Positions 45,450-53,801 of a DNA stretch of 64,000 nucleotides are shown here, in pieces. Both the position numbers and the translations under genes were made by a program. The DNA comes from Fusicatenibacter_A intestinipullorum. Its GTDB lineage: Bacteria > Bacillota > Negativicutes > Acidaminococcales > Acidaminococcaceae. Where the stretch lies: NCBI GenBank assembly GCA_019117495.1, contig DWZP01000009.1, forward strand, positions 3,497 to 67,496, read 5' to 3'. The notes below the pieces were generated by a model. It worked only from the letters and a program-made list of their open reading frames with translations, had not been told where the DNA came from and did not search any database. How positions within the stretch are numbered: the first letter of the stretch is position 1; each line of letters begins with the position of its first letter.

Positions 45450-46802
45450 ATGCTGGAATTTTTAAATGAGGTTGATGCGTTTGTGTGGGGGCCACCGCTT
45501 TTGTGCTTGCTGGTGGGTACAGGTATTTGGCTGACAATCAGGTTAAACATGATTCAGGTTTTACGTTTGCCGCTTGCTTTAAAGTTGATTTTTAAGGCTA
45601 AAAACGAAGGCCATGGCGATGTTGACAGTTTTAAAGCGCTGTGTACGGCACTTGCCGCAACAGTAGGCACGGGCAATATTGTTGGCGTAGCAACGGCAAT
45701 CAAAGCCGGCGGCCCCGGCGCACTGTTCTGGATGTGGATGGCTGCGTTTTTTGGTATGGCAACCAAGTATGCCGAAGGTGTTTTGGCTGTTAAATACCGT
45801 ACTATTGATGCTAACGGCCATATCGGCGGCGGCCCGATGTACTATATTGAAAAGGGCCTCGGCAGGCAATACCGCCCGCTGGCAATTTTCTTCGCGGTAG
45901 CCGGTACAATTTGCGCCTGCTTTGGCAGCGGCACATTTACCCAGGTAAATGCAATTGTAGAAATTACCAACGCCGGTGCGCAGATTCCTGTACTTTACAC
46001 ATCTATCGCGCTTACAGTATTGGTTGCGGTTATTACCCTCGGCGGGTTAAAAAGCATAGCAGTGGTTGCTGATAAAATCGTTCCGTTTATGGCTGCGCTG
46101 TATGTTATTACAACCATGGGCATTCTGTTTATGTTCCGTGATGCACTTCCGGGAGCTATTGCAATGGTTCTGCACGATGCTTTTACAGGTACGGCAGCAA
46201 CCGGCGGCTTTTTGGGCGCAACGATGATGTTTGCAATGCGCAACGGTATTGCCCGCGGTTTGTTCTCCAATGAATCCGGCCTTGGCAGTGCGCCGATTGT
46301 AGCTGCGGCAGCGAAAACAAAATGGCCTGCCGAACAGGGGCTTATTTCTATGACCGGTACTTTTATTGATACCATCATTATTTGTACCATGACCGGCCTT
46401 ACTATTATCGTTTCCGGCGTATGGAGCGGCGATTTAAACGGCGCTGCAATGACGCAGAGCGCATTTACGATGGTATTCCCGGTATTAGGCAATATGCTTT
46501 TAATGATTGGCCTTGTACTGTTTGCGTTTACAACTATTCTTGGCTGGAACTATTACGGAGAACGCTGCATTGCATATCTTTTAGGCGTCAAAGCTATCAT
46601 TCCTTACCGTCTTTTCTTTATTGCCATGGTTGCCTGCGGCGCATTTTTAAAACTTGAAATGATTTGGATTATTGCCGATATTGCCAACGGGCTGATGGCA
46701 CTGCCTAACCTTATTGCGCTGCTGCTTTTAACCGGTGTAATAGTAAAAGAAACAAAGTTATATTTTAAACATCTTGATGAAAACAAAGATTATTTAAAAT
46801 AA
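45450..46802 (+). CDS. Sodium:alanine/glycine symporter, first copy
   Basis: AGCS-family secondary transporter of 450 residues with about ten membrane helices, importing alanine or glycine with sodium. Family motifs include CTALAATVGTGNIVGVATAI, GPGALFWMWMAAFFGMATKY, SNESGLGSAPI and FAFTTILGWNYYGERC. AAAGGGAG precedes the ATG. A close paralogue lies 360 bases downstream; the two are similar along their full length, indicating tandem duplication. No riboswitch is seen in front of this copy. Confidence 0.95.
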   Translation: MLEFLNEVDAFVWGPPLLCLLVGTGIWLTIRLNMIQVLRLPLALKLIFKAKNEGHGDVDSFKALCTALAATVGTGNIVGVATAIKAGGPGALFWMWMAAFFGMATKYAEGVLAVKYRTIDANGHIGGGPMYYIEKGLGRQYRPLAIFFAVAGTICACFGSGTFTQVNAIVEITNAGAQIPVLYTSIALTVLVAVITLGGLKSIAVVADKIVPFMAALYVITTMGILFMFRDALPGAIAMVLHDAFTGTAATGGFLGATMMFAMRNGIARGLFSNESGLGSAPIVAAAAKTKWPAEQGLISMTGTFIDTIIICTMTGLTIIVSGVWSGDLNGAAMTQSAFTMVFPVLGNMLLMIGLVLFAFTTILGWNYYGERCIAYLLGVKAIIPYRLFFIAMVACGAFLKLEMIWIIADIANGLMALPNLIALLLLTGVIVKETKLYFKHLDENKDYLK

Positions 46803-46831
46803 AAAAATCTAAAAAACTGTAAACAAACTAC

Positions 46832-46859
46832 TTGCAATTATTAGAGTTTGTGTTAAAAT
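46832..46859 (+). promoter_or_regulatory. Promoter of the second symporter unit
   Basis: TTGCAA and TAAAAT separated by 16 bases, just upstream of the glycine riboswitch. Confidence 0.55.
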
Positions 46860-46883
46860 AATTAGAAATGAATATCGCAGTGG

Positions 46884-47052
46884 ATGAAGCATATGGGAGA
46901 AGAATTTTTTCTACCGAAGGAGTAAACTCTCAGGTGCCGGGTTGCCGGTGAGAACCGTATGTGGACACATCTCTGGAGAATCCCACTAAAAGGGTGCCGA
47001 AGGTGCACGGGGAAGCAACGCCCCTTATCTCTCAGGCCAAAGGACAGAGCTT
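46884..47052 (+). promoter_or_regulatory. Tandem glycine riboswitch
   Basis: Two glycine aptamers in series. The first has GGGAGAAG, ACCGAAGGAG and AACTCTCAGG. The second has CTCTGGAGAATCCCACT, GTGCCGAAGGTGCA, ATCTCTCAGGCCAAAGGACA and GAGC. This order is the classic cooperative arrangement. It lies between a promoter and a terminator ahead of the second symporter gene and so probably senses intracellular glycine to set that gene's expression. Confidence 0.93.
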
Positions 47053-47099
47053 TAAGCGTAAATAATATATTTATATTATTATTTGCCTGCTTATTATTG

Positions 47100-47131
47100 C
47101 CGCCGGATTTGGGATTTGTCTGGCGGTTTTT
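47100..47131 (+). terminator. Terminator of the glycine riboswitch expression platform
   Basis: CCGCCGGA pairs with TCTGGCGG and is followed by TTTTT, 30 bases upstream of the symporter start. Confidence 0.85.
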
Positions 47132-47162
47132 ATTTTACTAAACAGGGAAGAGGGAGTAAAAA

Positions 47163-48536
47163 TTGTTTAACAACGAAGAAGTTATTGCACTATTGAACAC
47201 GATTGATACCTTTGTATGGGGACCGCCGCTTTTGGTGCTGCTGGTGGGAACCGGTATCTGGCTTACCATCCGTTTAAAGCTGCTTCAGGTTTTTAAACTT
47301 GGCGATGCTTTAAAACTTATCTTTTTTGCCAAAAATGACGGTCACGGCGATGTAAACAGTTTTAAGGCCCTTTGTACGGCACTGGCCGCAACTGTCGGCA
47401 CAGGCAATATTGTAGGTGTGGCAACTGCTATTAAAGCCGGCGGCCCTGGCGCTTTGTTCTGGATGTGGATGGCAGCGTTTTTTGGTATGGCAACCAAATA
47501 TGCCGAATGCCTGCTAGCCGTTAAATACCGCACGGTAGACGCCAACGGCAATATTTCCGGCGGGCCTATGTATTATATTGAAAAAGGCATGGGCAAAAAA
47601 TACAGGCCGCTTGCAATTTTGTTTGCTGCGTTTGGCGTTTTGTGTGCTTACTTTGGCATTGGTACCTTTGCACAGGTAAACTCCATTGTAGAAATTACGC
47701 AGATTACCGCAGGCATACCTGTAACTTATACAGGCATTGCCATTACCGTTCTGGTTGCAGTAATTACTATCGGCGGTTTGCAGAGCATTGCAAACGTAGC
47801 CTCTAAAATTGTACCTTTTATGGCAATGCTGTATTTAATTACAACCGTTGGCATTTTAATTATCTTTGCCGACCAGCTTCCTTCCGCTTTTGCAAGCGTA
47901 ATTGACGGTGCTTTTACCGGCACGGCAGCAACCGGCGGCTTCCTTGGCGCAACTGTTATGATGGCAATGCGCAACGGCGTAGCACGCGGCGTTTTCTCCA
48001 ATGAATCCGGCCTTGGCAGTGCGCCGATTGTTGCAGCGGCAGCAAAAACAAAATGGCCTGCGGAACAGGGGCTTGTTTCTATGACCGGTACTTTTATTGA
48101 TACCATTATTATTTGTACTCTTACCGGTCTTACTTTGGTAGTAACCGGCGTTTGGAAAGGTGACCTTAACGGCGCTGCAATGACGGAACAAGCTTTCTCA
48201 ATGGGCCTTCCTGCTTTCGGCAGCATGCTGCTTTTAGTAGGCCTTGTACTGTTTGCGTTTACAACCATTCTTGGCTGGAACTATTACGGCGAACGCTGTG
48301 TTGAATACTTAATTGGCGTTAAAGCAATTTTGCCTTACCGTATTATCTTTATTATTCTTGTTGCCTGCGGTCCGTTTTTAAAACTGGAAGCAATTTGGAT
48401 TTTGGCAGATATTGTCAACGGCTTAATGGCAATACCTAACCTTATTGCTCTGCTGGCTTTAAGCGGCGTTGTTGTTGCCGAAACAAAACTTTACCAGCAG
48501 CATTTGAAAGAAACAAAAGCAAAGGAAAATGCTTGA
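47163..48536 (+). CDS. Sodium:alanine/glycine symporter, second copy
   Basis: AGCS-family symporter of 457 residues, a close paralogue of the gene at 45.45 kb with the same motifs (CTALAATVGTGNIVGVATAI, SNESGLGSAPI). It seems to start at TTG with GAGGGAG upstream, as no ATG fits. It is under the tandem glycine riboswitch, which suggests glycine as a substrate or at least as the signal. The 3' end overlaps the promoter of the tRNA cluster. Confidence 0.94.
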   Translation: MFNNEEVIALLNTIDTFVWGPPLLVLLVGTGIWLTIRLKLLQVFKLGDALKLIFFAKNDGHGDVNSFKALCTALAATVGTGNIVGVATAIKAGGPGALFWMWMAAFFGMATKYAECLLAVKYRTVDANGNISGGPMYYIEKGMGKKYRPLAILFAAFGVLCAYFGIGTFAQVNSIVEITQITAGIPVTYTGIAITVLVAVITIGGLQSIANVASKIVPFMAMLYLITTVGILIIFADQLPSAFASVIDGAFTGTAATGGFLGATVMMAMRNGVARGVFSNESGLGSAPIVAAAAKTKWPAEQGLVSMTGTFIDTIIICTLTGLTLVVTGVWKGDLNGAAMTEQAFSMGLPAFGSMLLLVGLVLFAFTTILGWNYYGERCVEYLIGVKAILPYRIIFIILVACGPFLKLEAIWILADIVNGLMAIPNLIALLALSGVVVAETKLYQQHLKETKAKENA

Positions 48537-48561
48537 CTTTTAACTTCTGAAACGGTATAAT
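48533..48561 (+). promoter_or_regulatory. Promoter of the tRNA cluster
   Basis: TTGACT and TATAAT separated by 17 bases; TTGACT overlaps the symporter stop codon. It ends 12 bases before tRNA-Pro. Confidence 0.85.
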
Positions 48562-48573
48562 ATACGTTGTGTT

Positions 48574-48650
48574 CGGGGCGTGGCTCAGCTTGGTAGAGCA
48601 CCTGTCTTGGGAACAGGGGGTCGCAGGTTCGAATCCTGCCGCTCCGACCA
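48574..48650 (+). tRNA. tRNA-Pro (anticodon TGG)
   Basis: Seventy-seven bases including encoded CCA. The acceptor CGGGGCG pairs with CGCTCCG, the D-arm reads GGCTCAGCTTGGTAGAGC, anticodon loop CTTGGGA, and T-arm GGTTCGAATCC. Confidence 0.97.
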
Positions 48651-48667
48651 GAAGAAAATTTTATATT

Positions 48668-48741
48668 GCGGGTGTAGTTTAGTGGTAAAACCTCAGCCTT
48701 CCAAGCTGATGTTGTGGGTTCGATTCCCATCGCCCGCTCCA
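48668..48741 (+). tRNA. tRNA-Gly (anticodon TCC)
   Basis: Seventy-four bases with encoded CCA. The acceptor GCGGGTG pairs with CGCCCGC, anticodon loop CTTCCAA, and T-arm GGTTCGATTCC. Confidence 0.97.
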
Positions 48742-48744
48742 AAT

Positions 48745-48821
<77 letters not shown>

Positions 48822-48828
48822 GTATTCA

Positions 48829-48863
48829 TGCGGGTTTTCAATTTTGAAAGCCCGCTTTTTTGT
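48829..48863 (+). terminator. Terminator of the tRNA cluster
   Basis: GCGGGTTTTC pairs with GAAAGCCCGC and is followed by TTTTTT. Confidence 0.92.
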
Positions 48864-49011
48864 TGTTTTTACACCTTACTGACACCTTATTTTATTAATG
48901 CGGAAACGGTTTTGCCGGCAACAATTTATTTTAAATTCTGCGCTGTAAAAATAAAATACAATTGCACTATTTGTGTTATAATAAACAGTAAACATCTATT
49001 GGAGGTTAATC

Positions 49012-50076
49012 GTGAGGCTTAAAAAATGTTTTCAAACTCTGGCAATTAGTTGTATGGCATTTTTGCCTTTAAACGCTTTTGCTTCTGATGAACTTATTAC
49101 AGGGCGCGGTTTGCCTGAAACTTATACAGAAGTAACAGCGCAGAAAACCACTTCCGGTTCAACGCTTATTTTTTCTGACAGCCCGGAAATGGTTTATAGA
49201 AACGGCGTTTTGTACCGCGATACCGTAAGCGGTGATGTAAGGATTTTCTTTCATCATGTAAATGCAATGCAAACCAATAAAAAACTTGCCGTTATACTCA
49301 GCAACGAACAAATGCGCCCGGTTAAATACAGCGTTGCCAATAACAGCATCGGCAATGCGGGCTGGCATTATTTAAAGGTTGGCAAGGAAACCCAGCAAAA
49401 ATATTTTTCCGGCGTTCATAATAAAACGGAAGGAAACCTTGGCTTTGGCAATAATACAGAGCTTTTAACCGGCCGCGGCTATGTACTTGAACCGGCGCAG
49501 CTTTTGGTGGGTACTATTGATTTACACACCGACAGGCCTGTGCAGGTAAGCGTTATTATGTGCGACGAAAAAACAGATTTGGATTTATACAATGAATACG
49601 CACCTGTTCAGCCTATGGATGAGCATCCATTAAGGGGCACTTTTGACGATGCAGACTGGAATTACACTGTATCTGCGCCGCTGAATACCGATAACAACAA
49701 AGTATATATGCTTGAACTGGCATCCGAAGAACAGGGCTTTGCGCGCGGCAAGGACGGCACAACAGGAAAAGATGCAGTGAACTACGGCAATTACGGTATT
49801 GTATATTCTGTTAATTTTACAATTAGCGGCAATAAACCGGCGGCAATGTATTTAAATCCGCTGGGCGGTTTGTTTGCAGGTTGCGGCGTGCTGAAAAAAG
49901 CCGGTGAAGAAAAAATTCTGCCTTTGCCGCAGGATAAAGTGGCAATAGGCGACAGTTATGACGATTTGCTTAAACTTGGCGTTTTGGAATCGGGAACATA
50001 CAGCTTTATCTGGTCGCCGCCGGGTGCATCCAACCTGCCTGTAAGGCTGTATTGGATGCAGGATGGCAGTTTATAA
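49012..50076 (+). CDS. Secreted protein of unknown function
   Basis: A 354-residue exported protein with signal peptide MRLKKCFQTLAISC to NAFA. It starts at GTG with GGAGG upstream. I do not recognise the family. The mature part is strand-rich, with no catalytic motif. Segments such as DVRIFFHHVNAMQTNKKLAV and MYLNPLGGLFAGCGVLKK recur in Negativicutes envelope proteins as far as I can judge. It ends 18 bases before rlmD. Surface or periplasmic location is likely. Confidence 0.75.
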   Translation: MRLKKCFQTLAISCMAFLPLNAFASDELITGRGLPETYTEVTAQKTTSGSTLIFSDSPEMVYRNGVLYRDTVSGDVRIFFHHVNAMQTNKKLAVILSNEQMRPVKYSVANNSIGNAGWHYLKVGKETQQKYFSGVHNKTEGNLGFGNNTELLTGRGYVLEPAQLLVGTIDLHTDRPVQVSVIMCDEKTDLDLYNEYAPVQPMDEHPLRGTFDDADWNYTVSAPLNTDNNKVYMLELASEEQGFARGKDGTTGKDAVNYGNYGIVYSVNFTISGNKPAAMYLNPLGGLFAGCGVLKKAGEEKILPLPQDKVAIGDSYDDLLKLGVLESGTYSFIWSPPGASNLPVRLYWMQDGSL

Positions 50077-50094
50077 TAAAAATCAGGGGCAGAA

Positions 50095-51744
50095 ATGACT
50101 AAACAACAACCACCATTTAAATTAAACGACATAATTGAAGTAAATATAACAGGGCTTGGCAGCAGCGGCGAAGGCGTGGGCAAGGCTGATGGATTTACGG
50201 TTTTTGTACACGGCGCCCTGCCGGGAGAAAAAGTATCTGTAAAATTATTTCAGGTAAAAAAATCCTATGCTTCCGGCAGAATTTTAAACATTTTGGAAGA
50301 ATCTCCGCAGCGCGTTAAACCGCAATGTGCTTTTTATGAAAAATGCGGCGGCTGTCAATTGCAGCATTTAAACTACGAAGGGCAGTTAAGCGTTAAAAGG
50401 CAGCAGGTTAAAGATGCCATTGAGCGTATTGGGCATATTACCGGCTGCGAAGTGCTGCCGGTGCTGGGCATGGAAAATCCGTGGCATTACCGCAATAAAA
50501 TGCAGTTCCCGGCAGCTAAAACGGAAGGAAAAATACAAATTGGCTGCTATGCGGCTTTAACCCACAACGTTATAAATATTGATGACTGCCTTATCCAAAA
50601 GCAGGCTAACAACAAAATTATGCAGGTTGTGCGCCAATGGATGCAGCAGTTTAATATTTCTGCTTATGACGAAACTACCGGCAAAGGCGTTGTGCGCCAT
50701 GTTATGGGGCGCGCAGGTGCTAAAACCGGCGAAGTTATGGCTGTAATTGTTACAGCCTGCTATGATATTCCGCATGCAGGCGAGCTTGTAACGATGCTTA
50801 AAACTGAAGTGGACGGTTTAAAAAGCATTGTGCAGAACATTAACAAAAAGCGTACCAACATAATTATGGGCGCTAAAAACCGTGTTCTGTATGGCAAAAG
50901 CACAATTAAAGACAGGCTTGGCAATTTAAAATTTAATATTTCGCCGCTGTCTTTCTTTCAGGTAAACAGCGCGCAGACCGAAAAGCTTTATGATACGGCG
51001 CTGGATTTTGCTGCGCTGAGCGGCAAAGAAACGGTTATTGACTGTTACTGTGGTACAGGTACTATTTCGCTGTATCTGGCGCAAAAGGCACGCAAGGTGT
51101 ACGGCATAGAAATTGTTGAACCTGCCATTAAAGACGCCAACGAAAACGCCAAAGCGAATAATATTGCAAATGCAGAGTTTATTTGCGGCGATGCTGCTGT
51201 GGAAATGCCGGCGCTGTTAAAAAGTGGCGTAAAGCCGGATACAGTGCTGCTTGACCCTCCGCGCGCAGGATGTGATAAAAAGGTTTTGGCAGCCATTGCC
51301 GGAGTAAAACCTGAGAAAATTGTTTATGTATCATGCAATCCGGCTTCTTTAGCACGCGATATGGCTTTTTTAACTGAAAACGGCTATAAAGCGGTAAAAG
51401 CACAGCCGGTGGATATGTTCCCGATGACCAGCCATATTGAAACGGTATGTTTATTGTCCAAACTCAATGCAAAGCAACATATCGAGATTAACTTGGATAT
51501 GGGCGAGCTGGATTTGACCGATGCGGAGAAGAAAGCTACCTACCAGGAAATCAAGGATTATGTGCTGGAGCATAGCGGCTTAAAAGTCAGCAGCTTGTAT
51601 ATCGCACAGGTAAAACAACAGTGCGGTATCATCGAGCGGGAGAATTACAATAAGCCGAAGTCTGAGGATGCTAAACAGCCGCAATGCCCACCGGATAAAG
51701 AAAAAGCAATCAAGGAGGCATTGGAGCACTTCGGCATGATTTAA
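50095..51744 (+). CDS. rlmD: 23S rRNA (uracil-C5)-methyltransferase with element-encoded C-terminal tail
   Basis: RumA/RlmD-type SAM-dependent enzyme methylating U1939 of 23S rRNA. It has an N-terminal TRAM domain, the [4Fe-4S] Cys (CAFYEKCGGCQLQ), a SAM site (DCYCGTGTISLYLAQKA) and the catalytic region (DPPRAGCDKKVL, VSCNPASLARDM). The normal family ends shortly after HIETVCLLS. Here a further tail of about 90 residues follows (TYQEIKDYVLEHSG, YIAQVKQQCGIIE, ending LEHFGMI), with changed codon usage. I know this tail from mobile elements inserted in rumA, so the 3' end has been replaced on integration. Whether the enzyme stays active is not known. Confidence 0.93.
   Translation: MTKQQPPFKLNDIIEVNITGLGSSGEGVGKADGFTVFVHGALPGEKVSVKLFQVKKSYASGRILNILEESPQRVKPQCAFYEKCGGCQLQHLNYEGQLSVKRQQVKDAIERIGHITGCEVLPVLGMENPWHYRNKMQFPAAKTEGKIQIGCYAALTHNVINIDDCLIQKQANNKIMQVVRQWMQQFNISAYDETTGKGVVRHVMGRAGAKTGEVMAVIVTACYDIPHAGELVTMLKTEVDGLKSIVQNINKKRTNIIMGAKNRVLYGKSTIKDRLGNLKFNISPLSFFQVNSAQTEKLYDTALDFAALSGKETVIDCYCGTGTISLYLAQKARKVYGIEIVEPAIKDANENAKANNIANAEFICGDAAVEMPALLKSGVKPDTVLLDPPRAGCDKKVLAAIAGVKPEKIVYVSCNPASLARDMAFLTENGYKAVKAQPVDMFPMTSHIETVCLLSKLNAKQHIEINLDMGELDLTDAEKKATYQEIKDYVLEHSGLKVSSLYIAQVKQQCGIIERENYNKPKSEDAKQPQCPPDKEKAIKEALEHFGMI
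51433..51480 (+). other. Left attachment junction (attL) inside rlmD
   Basis: The conserved RlmD C-terminal motif HIETVCLLSKL is encoded at 51433-51465. Host-like codon use stops just downstream and the element-specific tail begins. The exact crossover cannot be fixed without the right end. Confidence 0.6.
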
Positions 51745-51755
51745 GGAGGGCGGAT

Positions 51756-52001
51756 ATGACGCATTTGATTTCTTGTGCCTACAATATGGATAACTGCTGT
51801 GTGGAACTGAAATTCACGGATGGCAGCATGATTGCGATTGACACTATCGCCGTCGAGAACGAGGTTGCCGACAATATGCATCAGCGGTCAGAGCTGGACT
51901 ATTTGATCTACAATGACCCGATAGCATATGCAGATTTGATACTGAATGGCGATCCCGAAACCTATTTGAAAACTGTAACGGAATATAAACCCTTAGATTA
52001 A
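51756..52001 (+). CDS. Small element protein, DUF6061-like
   Basis: An 81-residue protein with AAGGAGGG before the ATG, 11 bases after the rlmD stop. The pattern KFTDGSMIAIDT, RSELDYLIYNDPIAYADLIL is that of a small protein (DUF6061) common next to integrative-element genes in Firmicutes. Function unknown. Confidence 0.72.
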   Translation: MTHLISCAYNMDNCCVELKFTDGSMIAIDTIAVENEVADNMHQRSELDYLIYNDPIAYADLILNGDPETYLKTVTEYKPLD

Positions 52002-52005
52002 GAAT

Positions 52006-52051
52006 AGCCACGATTGATTTTCCTTTTGGAGAGTCAATCGTGGCTTTTTTG
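52006..52051 (+). terminator. Bidirectional terminator between DUF6061-like gene and crp/fnr gene
   Basis: AGCCACGATTGA and TCAATCGTGGCT form a perfect 12-bp stem with T-runs on one side and A/T-rich sequence on the other; it serves two convergent genes. Confidence 0.9.
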
Positions 52052-52063
52052 TTTGTCTCACAA

Positions 52064-52723
52064 TTATAGGAGAGTAAAACTGTTTTTTTCAAAACGAAGT
52101 AATCCTTCATCACGCATTTTGCAAAGTTCGTTGGACATAGCACTTCGGTCAACGGACAGAAAATCCGCAAGCTGTTGGCGGTTAAAAGGAATCGTAAACC
52201 TTGCACTATTCTGACGCTTGGATTCTTCGGATAGATAAGAGATCAATTTTTCTCGTGTAGAACGCTTGGACATATGACCGAGCTTCTGCACGAGTTTTCT
52301 GTTTTTCTCAGATATTGCAAAAAAGAGATTTTGCACAACCATAGAGTGAAATCGGCAAGCCGAAGAACAGACGGTAATAATTCTTCTTACATCAAAAAAG
52401 ATGACAGCACTATCTTCAACCGCAACCACATCATTGAGCAACGCTCCGCTTTCGGGGGCAATGTATGCTTCGCCAAACATCTCACCGACTGCGATAGGGT
52501 TGATGATAGCTCTGTTTCCCCAATAATCGTCTCGCTGTATGTGGAGTTCTCCATCTACCAGTACGGTGATAAAGTTCATATGTTCGCCTTGACGAAGGAC
52601 ATATTCACCTTTTTTATACTCATGCAAACGTGCATCAAGGCAAGAGAGCATTGCGCCGATTTCTTCTTCGGCAACTCCTGCAAATAGTTTTGTCCTTTTC
52701 AGCACAGGGATATAATTTTTCAT
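52064..52723 (-). CDS. Crp/Fnr-family transcriptional regulator
   Basis: A 219-residue regulator with an N-terminal cNMP-binding-type sensor domain (HEYKKGEYVLRQGEHMNFIT, VGEMFGEAYIAPESG) and a C-terminal winged helix (NRQQLADFLSVDRSAMSNEL). It lacks the N-terminal Cys cluster of FNR. It is divergent from the TIGR04076-to-hcp gene set, as are HcpR-type regulators that control hcp in anaerobes; haem-based NO sensing would be a guess by analogy. ATG 52723 has ATGAGG upstream; an in-frame ATG at 52735 is an alternative. Confidence 0.9.
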   Translation of the reverse strand: MKNYIPVLKRTKLFAGVAEEEIGAMLSCLDARLHEYKKGEYVLRQGEHMNFITVLVDGELHIQRDDYWGNRAIINPIAVGEMFGEAYIAPESGALLNDVVAVEDSAVIFFDVRRIITVCSSACRFHSMVVQNLFFAISEKNRKLVQKLGHMSKRSTREKLISYLSEESKRQNSARFTIPFNRQQLADFLSVDRSAMSNELCKMRDEGLLRFEKNSFTLL

Positions 52724-52738
52724 AAAAAACCTCATTCC

Positions 52739-52796
52739 GTTGGAAAAACAACCGACTTGTTTGAAATATTATACTATAATATGTGTGAAAAGTCAA
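52739..52796. promoter_or_regulatory. Divergent promoter/operator region of the cargo
   Basis: The minus promoter is TTGACT (52796-52791) and TATAAT (52773-52768), 17 bases apart. The plus -10 is TATAAT (52775-52780) with no good -35. The two -10 boxes form a 17-base perfect inverted repeat centred on 52774. A GTTG-N6-CAAC dyad (52739-52752) is centred about 41 bases before the predicted plus start, where a class II Crp/Fnr activator would bind. Confidence 0.6.
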
Positions 52797-52824
52797 GATG
52801 TACAGAACAGACAGGAGGGATACC

Positions 52825-53103
52825 ATGAAACCGAGAATCAAGATAACATTAGTTGATAAAAAAGGCGAGAGCTATTGTCATCGAGGTCATCGTATCGGCG
52901 ACAGCTTTGACTATGACACGGAAAGAGGAAAACTCTGTCCTATGGCAATGCACGTTGCGTTCCCCTATATTGACATTTTAAGGTATGGCGGCGAACCACC
53001 AAAAGCCAAATGCGGTGAAATTCGCTTCTGTTGTCCGGATTGTGATGTTATCAATGTTTTCAAAATTGAAAAGGAGGTCTTAGATGATGCAGCAAATCAC
53101 TGA
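52825..53103 (+). CDS. TIGR04076 family protein
   Basis: A 92-residue protein of the TIGR04076 type. The ATG at 52825 follows AGGAGGG. Conserved Cys lie in GESYCHRGHRIGDSF, KLCPMAMH and FCCPDCDVINVF, a pattern that suggests a metal or cluster site. The 3' end overlaps the next gene by 20 bases. Members commonly lie beside iron-sulfur and redox genes in anaerobes; no function is established. Confidence 0.8.
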   Translation: MKPRIKITLVDKKGESYCHRGHRIGDSFDYDTERGKLCPMAMHVAFPYIDILRYGGEPPKAKCGEIRFCCPDCDVINVFKIEKEVLDDAANH

Positions 53104-53785
53104 AAACTGTATAGCTTTGGGAAAAGTTATAAATAAACCTAATATTCAGATTTCTTTCCTCTCTTATCTGCTGCAAGGCACAAAAAACGTACTTATCGAT
53201 ACCGTTCCACAAAAAGCGTCTGAAAATTGGCTGCACGAGTTATCGGAGGCATTGGCTGGTAAACCCATTGATGCGATTATTCTCAATCACTCGGAAGAGG
53301 ATCACAGCGGAGCACTATCTCTGGTGCTGGAGCACAATTCGGAAATCCCTGTTTACTGTACTGCCGCTTGCCGAGCCAGATTGCAGCCTACACATCCGAA
53401 CGTCAACTTTGTATGCGTGGATCACGGTTCTTCAGTTCGAATTGGAGACTTTGCGTTTCGTTTTCTTCACACCCCCGGTCTTCACTGGGATGACAACATG
53501 GTGACATTTTTTGAAAACGACGGCACCCTGTTTTCAAATGACTTGTTTGGACAATACCTTGGCTGTGAGGAACTGAAAGATAACGATCTATCCGCAGATG
53601 AACTTTTAACCGGTGCAGACAGCTATTTCGAAAAGGTGTTTGCGTCCGCTCCGGCAGAAAAAAAGCAAGTGATCGCAGAAGTCAAAGAACTTCCCTTCCG
53701 CCGTATTGCGCCCGGTCATGGCGTAGTGATCAATAAGAATTTGAGTAAGATACTCGCTTTGTACACCAATAAATGTTTAGCATGA
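53084..53785 (+). CDS. Flavodiiron-type metallo-beta-lactamase domain protein without flavodoxin domain
   Basis: A 233-residue protein equal to the N-terminal diiron domain of FprA/flavodiiron proteins, with NHSEEDHSGAL (HxExD-H ligands), HTPGLHWDDNM, SNDLFGQY and APGHGVV. Normal flavodiiron NO/O2 reductases have a further flavodoxin domain of about 150 residues, which is absent here. AGGAGG precedes the ATG. The next gene encodes a cluster protein that might act as electron donor. NO or O2 reduction is inferred from the family and the adjacent hcp. Confidence 0.88.
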   Translation: MMQQITENCIALGKVINKPNIQISFLSYLLQGTKNVLIDTVPQKASENWLHELSEALAGKPIDAIILNHSEEDHSGALSLVLEHNSEIPVYCTAACRARLQPTHPNVNFVCVDHGSSVRIGDFAFRFLHTPGLHWDDNMVTFFENDGTLFSNDLFGQYLGCEELKDNDLSADELLTGADSYFEKVFASAPAEKKQVIAEVKELPFRRIAPGHGVVINKNLSKILALYTNKCLA

Positions 53786-53801
53786 TGGAGGTAAAAACTA
53801 T

